Part shown: one piece after another, positions 1 to 8,869 of the stretch
How the letters are laid out: every line of letters starts with the position of its first letter
How positions within the stretch are numbered: position 1 is the first letter of the stretch
From: Pseudoalteromonas lipolytica
Lineage (GTDB): Bacteria; Pseudomonadota; Gammaproteobacteria; Enterobacterales; Alteromonadaceae
Assembly (NCBI RefSeq): GCF_001306915.1
Contig: NZ_LJTC01000006.1
Location: 62,774 to 126,773 of the forward strand
Reading direction: 5' to 3'
Length of the DNA stretch: 64,000 nucleotides
Notes under the pieces: model-generated
Databases searched by the model: none
What the model was told of the DNA's origin: nothing
Seen by the model: only the letters and a program-made list of their open reading frames with translations
Translations under genes and position numbers: made by a program

Positions 1-1168
1 CAATATTAACCACTTTACCTACTAAGTCTGAGTTTACACGTAGTGCAAAGTCTTCAAGGTTTAAATCAAGGTCAGTAATGCCGTTGTTTAGTTTTGCTGC
101 GTAGTAATAACGAAGATACTCAGGATCTAGGTTATCAAGGTAAGTGCGCGCCTTAACAAAAGTGCCTTTTGATTTAGACATCTTCGCGCCATTCACAGTT
201 ACAAAACCATGGGCAAATACATTTGTTGGCTTTCTGAATTTTGCGCCATCTAACATTGCAGGCCAGAATAAGCTGTGGAAATAGATGATATCTTTACCAA
301 TGAAGTGGTAAAGCTCTGCATCTGAGTCTTCGCGCCAGAATGCATCAAAATCAATCCCTTTTTTATCACACAGGTTTTTAAAGCTTGCCATGTAGCCGAT
401 TGGTGCATCGAGCCACACGTAGAAATATTTACCCGGTGCACCTGGGATTTCAAAACCAAAGTAAGGTGCGTCACGGCTGATATCCCACTGCTGTAGGCCA
501 TCTGCAAACCATTCATCAAGCTTGTTCGCCATTTCTTGTTGAATCGTGCCTGAGTGTAACCACTCTTTAAGCATGTCTTCAAAAGCAGGTAGGTCGAAGA
601 AGTAATGCTCAGAATCTTTTAAAATTGGCTCAGCACCCGACATTACAGAGCGTGGGTTAATAAGCTCAGTTGGGCTGTAAGTTGCACCACAAGAATCACA
701 GCTGTCACCGTTTTGATCTTCTGACTTACACGTTGGGCAAGTACCTGTTACAAAGCGATCAGGTAAGAAGATACCTTTCTCTGGGTCGAAAAGTTGAGAA
801 ATAGTATGCTTTTTAATGTGACCTGCTTCATTTAAACGGTTGTAGATTAACTCGCTGAAATGACGGTTTTCTTCACTGTGCGTGCTGTGATAGTTATCAA
901 ACTCAATGTTGAAATCAGCAAAGTCACGTTGACGTTCAACACTCACGTTTTTAACCATCTCTTCTGGCGAGATCCCTTGCTTTTGCGCATTAAGCATAAT
1001 TGGTGTGCCGTGAGCATCATCCGCGCAAACGTAATAGGTTTCATGACCTTGTTGTTTTTGGAAACGCGCCCAAATATCAGTTTGGATATATTCTAGTAAA
1101 TGACCTAAGTGAGTCGGGCCATTGGCATAAGGTAATGCGCTAGTAATCAGGATCTTTCGCTGTGCCAT
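1..1168 (-). CDS. metG: methionyl-tRNA synthetase (3' end outside window)
   Basis: Class I aminoacyl-tRNA synthetase that charges tRNA-Met in the cytoplasm. Reading leftward from the ATG at 1168, the protein opens [17 protein letters not shown] and carries the HIGH-type motif HLGH. A zinc knuckle follows (CPTCK and CDACG), and the KMSKS loop appears intact as KMSKSKG. About 389 codons are visible; the anticodon-binding and C-terminal parts lie beyond base 1. It is divergent from apbC, the arrangement known in E. coli. The identification is secure; only the truncation by the window edge limits it. Confidence 0.97.
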   Translation of the reverse strand, partial: MAQRKILITSALPYANGPTHLGHLLEYIQTDIWARFQKQQGHETYYVCADDAHGTPIMLNAQKQGISPEEMVKNVSVERQRDFADFNIEFDNYHSTHSEENRHFSELIYNRLNEAGHIKKHTISQLFDPEKGIFLPDRFVTGTCPTCKSEDQNGDSCDSCGATYSPTELINPRSVMSGAEPILKDSEHYFFDLPAFEDMLKEWLHSGTIQQEMANKLDEWFADGLQQWDISRDAPYFGFEIPGAPGKYFYVWLDAPIGYMASFKNLCDKKGIDFDAFWREDSDAELYHFIGKDIIYFHSLFWPAMLDGAKFRKPTNVFAHGFVTVNGAKMSKSKGTFVKARTYLDNLDPEYLRYYYAAKLNNGITDLDLNLEDFALRVNSDLVGKVVNI

Positions 1169-1346
1169 AATCATTCCGAGTTGAGATTAGTTCGATGCAA
1201 ATATGCTCGAATATCATTATTTAATTCATTGTGAGTTGCTTATATGCAACCTAAAGCAATGATATTATCTAATTGTCTGGTTTTAATGCCTTGAATGTTA
1301 CATAATTCCGCAGCACTTTTCATCAAAGAAACGCTAATTTATTGCT

Positions 1347-2426
1347 ATGTTTGGACTGTCAAAACTATTCTCAAGTAAATCGGCTGAAAAAGCACCTATC
1401 ATTGCTGCCTTAGCCGCTTATCGTAGTAGCGCATTTGCCATTGGTATTGAGCAAGATTGGCTCGAAGAGCTTAATCAAAACAGCGATAAAAGCTGGCAAG
1501 TCAAATTAAACCTCCCTTTTGCAGGCTTGGGCGAAATCAACGACATTGAAAAATTTGTCGCCGATAAACTATCAGTGCCTGTGTCAATTAGCGCTAAAGT
1601 GAAATTACCAAGCACATTTAGTTTTAAGCAAATCAAACATATTGTGCTCGTTGCTTCAGGAAAGGGGGGCGTTGGAAAGTCAACCACAGCGGTGAATCTT
1701 GCCTCAGCTTTAGAGCAAGAAGGTGCCAAAGTGGGTATTCTCGATGCCGATATTTATGGCCCGTCTATTCCACTGCTTCTGGGCCTACAAGGGGCTGAGC
1801 CTAAAACAGCCGATAATAAAAACTTACTTCCTTTTGAGGCGCATAACCTCAAAGCGCAATCGATTGGCTTTTTAGTACCAAGCGATGATGCAACCGTTTG
1901 GCGCGGACCAATGGCATCAGGTGCACTTAATCAATTAATGAACGAGACCGCTTGGGGAGAGCTTGATTATCTCATCGTTGATATGCCTCCAGGCACGGGT
2001 GATATTCAATTAACCATGAGCCAAAAAGTGCCAGCCAGTGGTGCGGTGATCATCACCACGCCTCAAGATTTAGCCCTAGCCGATGCACAAAAGGGCATTG
2101 CCATGTTCAATAAAGTGAACGTGCCTGTGCTTGGCTTAATTGAAAACATGAGCTACTTCTTATGTGGTCATTGTGGTGAGCCTAATCATGTATTTGGTAA
2201 AGATGGTGCCGTAAAATTAGCACATCGTCATGGTGTGCCTGTGCTGGCAAATATTCCACTGGCCATTGAAATTCGTGAAAGCTCGGAGCAGGGCGATTTA
2301 ATTGCCAAAGACAACGCGGCTCAAATAAGCGAAACCTACAAAACCGCTGCCCGTGTACTTGCCAGTAGCTTGTATTATCAACAGGCGCACACAAGCGCAG
2401 TTGAAATAGTCATTACTGAAGATTGA
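1347..2426 (+). CDS. apbC: Mrp/ApbC iron-sulfur cluster carrier ATPase
   Basis: P-loop ATPase of the Mrp/NBP35 family, which binds and transfers Fe-S clusters to apoproteins in the cytosol. The 359-residue protein has a short N-terminal domain, the deviant Walker A motif GKGGVGKS at about residues 105-112, the DADIYGPS switch and the DMPPGTGD motif. A CxxC pair (CGHC, about residues 273-276) would bridge a cluster between two subunits. The start is the ATG at 1347. It is divergent from metG as in E. coli, where dcd follows a little further on; here a polysaccharide locus has come between. Confidence 0.95.
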   Translation: MFGLSKLFSSKSAEKAPIIAALAAYRSSAFAIGIEQDWLEELNQNSDKSWQVKLNLPFAGLGEINDIEKFVADKLSVPVSISAKVKLPSTFSFKQIKHIVLVASGKGGVGKSTTAVNLASALEQEGAKVGILDADIYGPSIPLLLGLQGAEPKTADNKNLLPFEAHNLKAQSIGFLVPSDDATVWRGPMASGALNQLMNETAWGELDYLIVDMPPGTGDIQLTMSQKVPASGAVIITTPQDLALADAQKGIAMFNKVNVPVLGLIENMSYFLCGHCGEPNHVFGKDGAVKLAHRHGVPVLANIPLAIEIRESSEQGDLIAKDNAAQISETYKTAARVLASSLYYQQAHTSAVEIVITED

Positions 2427-2434
2427 TTGTTGCA

Positions 2435-2473
2435 AAGATTTTGTTAATGGGTTTTTCTTATTAACAAAATCTT
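2435..2473. repeat. perfect 14-bp inverted repeat after apbC
   Basis: AAGATTTTGTTAAT (2435-2448) is mirrored exactly at 2460-2473, with an 11-base loop. It starts nine bases after the apbC stop, so a 3'-end hairpin is likely. There is no T-run behind the right arm, so it is not a canonical intrinsic terminator; it may protect the mRNA 3' end. Confidence 0.6.
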
Positions 2474-2617
2474 GGGTGGTTCTTTATCATTAACTTTGCT
2501 CTTAAACCCCTCTTTTAGCCTTATGTAGCCTACATTTTCGTTAAACATGTCCAAAAAACAAAATCGCCACAAATGTTAATATTTTATTGACGTTTTAATA
2601 ACCTTATCATAGTCTAA

Positions 2618-2631
2618 TGAAAGCGCTTACA
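2618..2631. promoter_or_regulatory. LacI-family operator, upstream copy
   Basis: TGAAAGCGCTTACA is a near-palindrome with the central CG typical of LacI/GalR-family operators. It lies 42 bp (centre to centre), about four helical turns, from the perfect copy at 2660-2673. Two sites on the same DNA face suggest cooperative repressor binding ahead of the laminarinase gene. No LacI-family gene is in the window. Confidence 0.7.
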
Positions 2632-2659
2632 TTTACGGGGCTTTTTATTTGTCTTTAAA

Positions 2660-2673
2660 TGTAAGCGCTTACA
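2660..2673. promoter_or_regulatory. LacI-family operator, perfect palindrome
   Basis: TGTAAGCGCTTACA is a fully symmetric 14-mer. It abuts the putative -35 element at 2675, so a bound repressor would block RNA polymerase. This suggests sugar-induced expression of the GH16 gene and perhaps of the receptor downstream. Confidence 0.75.
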
Positions 2674-2674
2674 A

Positions 2675-2703
2675 TTGACTGGTTAGAATAATATTCATAT
2701 AAA
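2675..2703 (+). promoter_or_regulatory. predicted sigma-70 promoter of the GH16 gene
   Basis: TTGACT (2675-2680) and TATAAA (2698-2703) are separated by 17 bp, close to the consensus. Transcription would start near 2710, giving a leader of about 37 bases before the ATG at 2747. Confidence 0.6.
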
Positions 2704-2746
2704 TCAGTTGAGTACTAACAAACACATAATGTTAGGGTTCAATGCA

Positions 2747-4891
2747 ATGAACAGATTCAAAACACACTTAACACAACTTACAATGGCGCTTTCAGTAGCG
2801 ACATTAGCTGGCTGCGGCGGCTCTGCCACAGATACGAAAATTGATACTGTCAACCCAACTGAGCCTGTTTCAGACTGGGTGATGGTTTGGGAAGATAATT
2901 TTGATGGCGATGCTATCGATGACAAAAAATGGAGTTTCGAAATAAACTGTGCGGGTGGCGGTAATAACGAAAAACAATGTTATACCGACAGTGAAGAAAA
3001 CGCCTTTATTGCAGACGGTATTCTTAATATCGTTGCATTGCTTGCGGAAGAAGGGGCTGATAAGCCTTATACCTCTGCGCGTATTAATACTCGTTACAAA
3101 GCTGATTTTAAATATGGTCGCTTTGAAGTACGAGCAAAGCTGCCTAGTGGGCAAGGTTCTTGGCCTGCGTTTTGGATGATGCCTACCGATGAAGTTTATG
3201 GTGGATGGCCTCGTTCAGGAGAAATCGACATTGTTGAGTCGGTTAATTTAAAAGTACCAACCGATGACGGTGTAGAGTCAAATATCTACGGCACGTTACA
3301 TTACGGCCAAGAGTGGCCAAATAATGATAGCAGTGGTAAAGCGTATACCTTCGCGCAAGATTCTAATCCGGCAGATGACTTTCATACTTATGCTATCGAG
3401 TGGCAAGAGGGGGAAATTCGTTGGTACGTAGATGATTATTTATATGCTACACAGCGCCAATCAGAAGTGCTTTATGATGCGAAGGGCAATGAGATTGCAC
3501 TTAAGCACAGAGGCTGGTATTCAGAGTACTTTGATCAAACAACCGGAGAGTTAACAACTTTCTGGGATGCATCTCCTTACGATCAAGAATTTTATTTAAT
3601 CCTGAACTTCGCAGTGGGTGGTGATTGGCCTGAAAACGTTAATGCAACCGGTATTGATGCAACTGTATTCGAAAATGGTCAAACTTTTGAAGTAGACTAT
3701 GTTCGTGTTTATGAGTGTGCGCAAGACCCTGATACAGGTAAAGGTTGTGAAACCGTGCGCCCGGGTTACGACAACTTAGACGATGCACTTGTGCAAGGCA
3801 AAGCACCTGCTCCAACACCACCAAGTGATGGCACGGTAACGCCGCTTACTATTTTTGATAGCAGTTTTAACCCTAACTGGCCTGCATGGGATTGTTGCGG
3901 TGAATCAACACCTGCGCTTGTTGAAGATGCAGAGCGTGGTAATGTAGTTGAGTTTGTTGTAGGTGCAAAACCTACAGTAAATGGCTTTATTAGCCGTGAT
4001 CTCTTTATTACCGATGAAAATGGTGAAGCGTCTCCTTATGACGCCAGCGCTATGTTAGAAGATGGTTTTGTGCGTTTTGATATGCAAGTGACTTCATTAC
4101 CTTCTACTCCAGATGCACCTTGGCTTTTCAAAATTGAAAGTGATGAAGGCAAGACAGCCGTTGAACTAAACCTAAGTGCTAGCACTGAAGGTGTTAGCCC
4201 AGTTGCTGGTGAATGGCAAACTTATACCTTCCCACTGCAAACATTAGCTGATGCGGGTTTAAATGTATCGCTGATTGATGTGATCATGATTTTCCCTGCG
4301 TGGGGTCAAGGTGATGGTGCTGTTTATCGTGTGGATAATGTAGAGATCACAAATGATGCACCTCCTGCAACATTAACTCTTTTTGCTGACGAGATGAATC
4401 TTGATTGGCCACTTTGGAACTGTTGTGGTGATTTAGCACCTATTGAGGCCGTCGATGATGAGCAACATGGTTTGACTGCTGAATTTTCGATTGGACCAAA
4501 ACCAACCGTTGTTGGCTTTAACAACCGTACTACATCAGGCGGCAGTGGCAGTCAATTTGATGCATCATCTTTAATTGATGAGGGTGTATTGCAATTTGAG
4601 ATGAAGATCACCTCTTTATCATCAACACCGGATGCAGCTTGGTTTGTTAAAGTAGAATCTAGTGGTGGCCCTGATAATGGTGGTACTGCAGTTGAAGTTA
4701 ACCTTAATACCAGCATAGAAGGTGTTGACCCTGTTGCAGGTGAGTGGCAAACCTATACTTTTACGGTCAATTCATTGTTACAAGCCGGTTTAGACATAAG
4801 TTCAATTGATGTCATCATGGTATTTCCTGCGTGGAGTCAAGGTGAGGGAGCTGTGTTCCGTATTGATAATGCAGTTATTTCAAACCCGTAA
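2747..4891 (+). CDS. GH16 beta-glucanase (laminarinase-type) lipoprotein with two repeated C-terminal modules
   Basis: Glycoside hydrolase family 16 enzyme expected to cut beta-1,3-glucan (laminarin) at the outer membrane or outside the cell. From the ATG at 2747 there is a lipoprotein signal with lipobox LAGC; earlier in-frame starts at 2708 (TTG) and 2729 would spoil it. The catalytic signature GEIDIVES places the nucleophile and acid/base near E159 and E164. After the GH16 domain (to about residue 330) come two related modules (about 366-540 and 543-714). Each opens with a W-x-x-W-[DN]-CC motif and contains KPTV-x-GF; they are probably carbohydrate-binding sandwiches. The TonB receptor gene follows 78 bp downstream. 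Family is sure; exact substrate is inferred. Confidence 0.92.
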   Translation: MNRFKTHLTQLTMALSVATLAGCGGSATDTKIDTVNPTEPVSDWVMVWEDNFDGDAIDDKKWSFEINCAGGGNNEKQCYTDSEENAFIADGILNIVALLAEEGADKPYTSARINTRYKADFKYGRFEVRAKLPSGQGSWPAFWMMPTDEVYGGWPRSGEIDIVESVNLKVPTDDGVESNIYGTLHYGQEWPNNDSSGKAYTFAQDSNPADDFHTYAIEWQEGEIRWYVDDYLYATQRQSEVLYDAKGNEIALKHRGWYSEYFDQTTGELTTFWDASPYDQEFYLILNFAVGGDWPENVNATGIDATVFENGQTFEVDYVRVYECAQDPDTGKGCETVRPGYDNLDDALVQGKAPAPTPPSDGTVTPLTIFDSSFNPNWPAWDCCGESTPALVEDAERGNVVEFVVGAKPTVNGFISRDLFITDENGEASPYDASAMLEDGFVRFDMQVTSLPSTPDAPWLFKIESDEGKTAVELNLSASTEGVSPVAGEWQTYTFPLQTLADAGLNVSLIDVIMIFPAWGQGDGAVYRVDNVEITNDAPPATLTLFADEMNLDWPLWNCCGDLAPIEAVDDEQHGLTAEFSIGPKPTVVGFNNRTTSGGSGSQFDASSLIDEGVLQFEMKITSLSSTPDAAWFVKVESSGGPDNGGTAVEVNLNTSIEGVDPVAGEWQTYTFTVNSLLQAGLDISSIDVIMVFPAWSQGEGAVFRIDNAVISNP

Positions 4892-4969
4892 TTAACATTG
4901 GCAACAAGTGATGGGTGCTGAATATGGCACCCAGTATCCATGACAACATATTGCAAAAGCAGGTAAATC

Positions 4970-7921
4970 ATGAAAAGCACAAAATTTATTAAAACACCTC
5001 TTGCAGCGTCAGTTGCGATGATCTTAACTGCAGGGCTGGGCACTATGTCTGCTTATGCACAAGATGAACAAGAGAAAGCTGATAACGATATTGAAGTTAT
5101 CGAAATTAAAGGTATTCGTGGCAGTATGATCCGCGCCATGGATATGAAACGTGATGCAACAGGTGTTGTAGATGCGATTTCAGCAGAAGAGATGGGTAAA
5201 TTCCCAGATACTAACTTAGCTGAATCATTACAACGTATTACCGGTGTATCAGTGAGTCGTTCTAACGGCGAAGGTAGCGAAATTACGGTACGTGGTTTTG
5301 GTCCTGAGTTTAACCTCGTAATGCTGAATGGCCGTCAAATGCCAGGCACGGGTTACACCCGTTCTTACGCCCTTGAGAATATTGCCGCTGACGGTGTCAG
5401 TGCACTTGAAGTAGCGAAATCAGGGCAAGCAGATGTACCAAGTGGTGGTCTAGGTGCTACGGTAAATATTATTACTACGCGCCCATTAAATAGCCCTGGC
5501 GAGAAATTTAGCTCGTCTATTAAGGCTATTCACGATTCATCTAATGAGGCCGGTGATGATGTAACCCCAGAGTTTTCTGCAATGTACAGCAATACTTATG
5601 TTGATGATACATTTGGTTTTGCGGCATCATTCTCACATCAAGAACGTGATTTTCAACAGCAAAACGCCAATATTCAAGGTTGGCAAGCCAATGTTGATTT
5701 ACCGACCCTTGATGAAGCTGACTACATTGACCCTCGTGCAGTCGATAGTGAAGGCAACCGTGTCGGTAATCATTTCTTTCCGAAAGACATGAACTACAGC
5801 ATTGCTGATGTTGAACGTGAGCGCACTAATGGCCAAGTAACTTTACAGTACTCGCCAATTGAAAGCTTCACTGCAACGGTTGATTACACGGCGAGTCGTG
5901 CAATCACCGGTGTGAATACCGTGGGTTGGGGTATTTGGAATGAGTTTGGCAGTAACATTAACAGCTATGAGCTTGATGAAAATGGTACAGCGATTTATGC
6001 CGATATCAGTGGTAATGATGGTTCATTTACAGCAAGCCGTGGCACTACTGAAGTTAAAGCACGTTCAATTGGTTTAAACCTAGAGTGGCAAATTAACGAC
6101 CAGTGGGAAGTTGAGTTCGATTATCACGATTCGAAAAACGAAACAGATAACGGCGCAGATGATGGCTTAGGTTCTGATGGTCAAATCATTCTTGGCTCAG
6201 ATCAGTTACAGAGCAAAGTATATGATTATCGCACTGGTGAAGTTCCGCATGCCTACGTTAACTGGAACAATGGCACAACGGTGCTTGATCCAAGTGAGAT
6301 TGATTCAAACTTCAGTCAGTTTATTTACTCGCCTGGTGAGTCTAATGTTGAGCAAGCTCAGCTTCATGCAACCTGGTTTAATGAAAGCTTTGAAATTCCA
6401 CTTGTTAAAGTGAAATTCGGTGCTGCCAATACTAAGCAAACTATGGGCGGTTTTACTGCATGGAGTGGCTTACGTGGCGGCCCTGGTTTTAACCCATCAT
6501 TCACCGAAATCTTCCCTGATGGCATGTTCACTTATAATGATACAGGCGACATGCTAGATCAATTCTCTGGTGGTGGTAGTGCCCTTGAACCAAATTACTA
6601 TTACACCTATAGCTTTGAAGAAGCGTTAGCGCGTCAACTTGCTTATTTGAATGAAGACTTATTGGGCGATAATCAATACTCAATTGATCCATTCTTTGAT
6701 GGTATCGACAGTGAAAGCTACGTAGAAGAGAAAACGCAAAGCTTCTATGTGAACAGCTTATGGGAGTTTGAATTATCTGATTACTTCGTACAGATTAACG
6801 CAGGTCTTCGTTATGAAGAAACGGATGTGACCAGTACGGTTCGTCAACGTGTTGAAAGCCAAGTTAACTGGGTGAGTGCATCTGAGTGGATCATGCAGTA
6901 CGAAACTGGCGGTACAGATAACTTTTATCAAGAAGAAGGTAACTATGATATCTGGTTGCCGAACATCGACGTAAAAGTTGAAATTACAGACGAGCTTGTT
7001 GGTCGTGTTTCATGGGGTAAAACCATGGCACGTGCGCCGCTGGGTAATTTGGCTGGTGGCCGTAGCTTAACGGGTAGCCCGAAACCAGGTTCGCGTACAG
7101 GTAGCCAAGGTAATACTGATCTGTTGCCATTTGAATCAACTAACCTCGATTTATCACTTGAATATTACTACGGCGAAGGTAGCTACGCGTCGGTTGGTTA
7201 CTTCAAAAAAGACGTAGATAACTTTATTCAAACGCAAATAACTGAAACAACCATTGATGGTTTATACGATATCTTAAATGGTCCTCGTTACATTGAAGCT
7301 GTGGCATCTGTAGAAGCTCGTGGTGAGCAAGCTACAAGTGACGCTGTGTTCAATGAAATGCTGGCATTAGGTTATGGTAATGTGGATGGTGCTATTGAAC
7401 CAACGAGTTCTGATCCACTGATGGTATGGAATATTTCTCAACCACAAAACACGGATAGTAAATCGGTTGATGGCTTTGAACTAGCTGTTCAACACTTATT
7501 TGGTGAAAGCGGCTTTGGTTTAGGGGTTAATGCTACGTTTGTTGATGGTGATGTTGAATTTGATGTAGCAAGTTTGACTCAACAAGCTCCTTTATCTGGC
7601 TTAAGTGACTCAGCTAACTTCCAAGCTTTTTACGATAAAGATGGTTTATCTGTGAAAGTGACTTACGCATGGCGTGACTCTTACTTAATTGGTGTTGGTC
7701 AAGCACAAGGCTCATCTGATGCGCCGCCACAATTTGGCGATACATATGGTCAGTGGGACTTGAGTGTTAACTACGACATTAACGAAAACACGACTGTTTT
7801 CTTTGAAGGTATAAACCTTAACAACGAAACTGAGCGTGGCTATGGCCGTTACGAAGAGCAGTTCTTATTTGCTCGTCAATATGGACCACGTTACACAATC
7901 GGTGCCCGTTATAGCTTTTAA
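4970..7921 (+). CDS. TonB-dependent receptor, probable oligosaccharide importer
   Basis: Outer-membrane beta-barrel transporter of 983 residues, energised by TonB-ExbBD. A Sec signal peptide ends near AYAQ (about residue 30). The plug domain follows with GIRGSMIRAMDMKR and the stretch DTNLAESLQRITGVSVSR, typical of the large proteobacterial TonB receptors often linked to polysaccharide use. The barrel ends in aromatic YSF, the usual C-terminal Phe signal for outer-membrane insertion. It directly follows the GH16 gene, so the likely cargo is laminarin oligosaccharides. A strong terminator follows. Confidence 0.92.
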   Translation: MKSTKFIKTPLAASVAMILTAGLGTMSAYAQDEQEKADNDIEVIEIKGIRGSMIRAMDMKRDATGVVDAISAEEMGKFPDTNLAESLQRITGVSVSRSNGEGSEITVRGFGPEFNLVMLNGRQMPGTGYTRSYALENIAADGVSALEVAKSGQADVPSGGLGATVNIITTRPLNSPGEKFSSSIKAIHDSSNEAGDDVTPEFSAMYSNTYVDDTFGFAASFSHQERDFQQQNANIQGWQANVDLPTLDEADYIDPRAVDSEGNRVGNHFFPKDMNYSIADVERERTNGQVTLQYSPIESFTATVDYTASRAITGVNTVGWGIWNEFGSNINSYELDENGTAIYADISGNDGSFTASRGTTEVKARSIGLNLEWQINDQWEVEFDYHDSKNETDNGADDGLGSDGQIILGSDQLQSKVYDYRTGEVPHAYVNWNNGTTVLDPSEIDSNFSQFIYSPGESNVEQAQLHATWFNESFEIPLVKVKFGAANTKQTMGGFTAWSGLRGGPGFNPSFTEIFPDGMFTYNDTGDMLDQFSGGGSALEPNYYYTYSFEEALARQLAYLNEDLLGDNQYSIDPFFDGIDSESYVEEKTQSFYVNSLWEFELSDYFVQINAGLRYEETDVTSTVRQRVESQVNWVSASEWIMQYETGGTDNFYQEEGNYDIWLPNIDVKVEITDELVGRVSWGKTMARAPLGNLAGGRSLTGSPKPGSRTGSQGNTDLLPFESTNLDLSLEYYYGEGSYASVGYFKKDVDNFIQTQITETTIDGLYDILNGPRYIEAVASVEARGEQATSDAVFNEMLALGYGNVDGAIEPTSSDPLMVWNISQPQNTDSKSVDGFELAVQHLFGESGFGLGVNATFVDGDVEFDVASLTQQAPLSGLSDSANFQAFYDKDGLSVKVTYAWRDSYLIGVGQAQGSSDAPPQFGDTYGQWDLSVNYDINENTTVFFEGINLNNETERGYGRYEEQFLFARQYGPRYTIGARYSF

Positions 7922-7941
7922 TATGTGATCTCAAAAGGAAC

Positions 7942-7967
7942 AAAAGCCGCTCGTTGAGCGGCTTTTT
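7942..7967 (+). terminator. intrinsic terminator of the GH16-receptor locus
   Basis: GCCGCTC (7946-7952), loop GTT, GAGCGGC (7956-7962), flanked by AAAA and TTTTT. It begins 21 bases after the receptor stop codon. Confidence 0.9.
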
Positions 7968-8149
7968 ATTATCTATTTTAATTAATTAATAATTATTGAA
8001 GCAACGCACAGTTGATTTGTGTAATATATGCCTCACTAAGTCCACTATAATTAGCTTTTCGTAGACGCAAAAGGTTTGTGTTTTTTGTTAAAGTTATCGT
8101 TTTTTCCAACTTTAAATCAAATGTTTAAGTTGTTTAGGTAGAATAATAA

Positions 8150-8737
8150 ATGAGATTATCAGATACCCATATTCAGCAATATATTGACGAAGGCCGCATT
8201 GTTATAGAGCCAGCACCAAGTAATGAAATGATCTCGGGTGTCACGGTTGACCTGCGTTTGGGCAATAAGTTTCGTGTTTTCCAAGATCATACTGCTGCGT
8301 ATGTTGATTTAAGTGGCCCTAAAGATCAGCTTAATAAGGCAATGGAATCAATCATGAGTGATGAAATTGTGCTTGATGAAGAAGAAGCTTTTTTCCTTCA
8401 TCCAGGTGAATTAGCATTGGCTATTACTCATGAAAAAGTTACTTTACCAGCAGATATTGTTGGTTGGTTAGATGGTCGCTCGTCGTTAGCACGCCTTGGT
8501 TTGATGGTACATGTAACAGCGCATCGTATTGATCCAGGTTGGTCGGGTAATATCGTTTTAGAGTTTTATAACTCAGGCAAGCTGCCACTTGCGCTTCGTC
8601 CAATGATGAAAATTGGTGCCATGAGTTTTGAAACCATGACAAGCCCAGCACAGAGCCCTTATAACACACGTAAAGATGCTAAATATAAAGATCAAAATAC
8701 GGCAGTAGCAAGCCGCATTAGTGACGATAATAAATAA
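8150..8737 (+). CDS. dcd: dCTP deaminase
   Basis: Deaminates dCTP to dUTP, the main source of dUMP for thymidylate synthesis in enterobacteria. At 195 residues it has the family's usual length. It shows the dUTPase-like core with [16 protein letters not shown] near the N terminus and [19 protein letters not shown] in the middle, which holds the catalytic glutamate/arginine region. The C terminus RKDAKYKDQ is also typical. In E. coli dcd lies close to apbC/metG, which supports both identity and synteny. Its own promoter must lie in the 7968-8149 gap; a weak hairpin (8747-8766) follows the stop. Confidence 0.96.
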   Translation: MRLSDTHIQQYIDEGRIVIEPAPSNEMISGVTVDLRLGNKFRVFQDHTAAYVDLSGPKDQLNKAMESIMSDEIVLDEEEAFFLHPGELALAITHEKVTLPADIVGWLDGRSSLARLGLMVHVTAHRIDPGWSGNIVLEFYNSGKLPLALRPMMKIGAMSFETMTSPAQSPYNTRKDAKYKDQNTAVASRISDDNK

Positions 8738-8869
8738 TCCTTCAACATGTGGTCTTTGGGCCACATATCATTATTTGTTCAACTTTTTACTTATTTGCAT
8801 TCTCATAAATTGGCAATTTAAGCGTATTCATCCCATACTTTTAGCTGGTGTTTAAAGCACGGAGCTAAA

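Noticed and set aside
250-582. 110-codon minus-strand ORF
   Set aside because: It is a shadow of metG, whose frame covers the whole stretch and has all synthetase motifs.
8747-8766. Terminator after dcd
   Set aside because: The ATGTGG/CCACAT stem is short and lacks a T-run; kept only as a note in the dcd entry.
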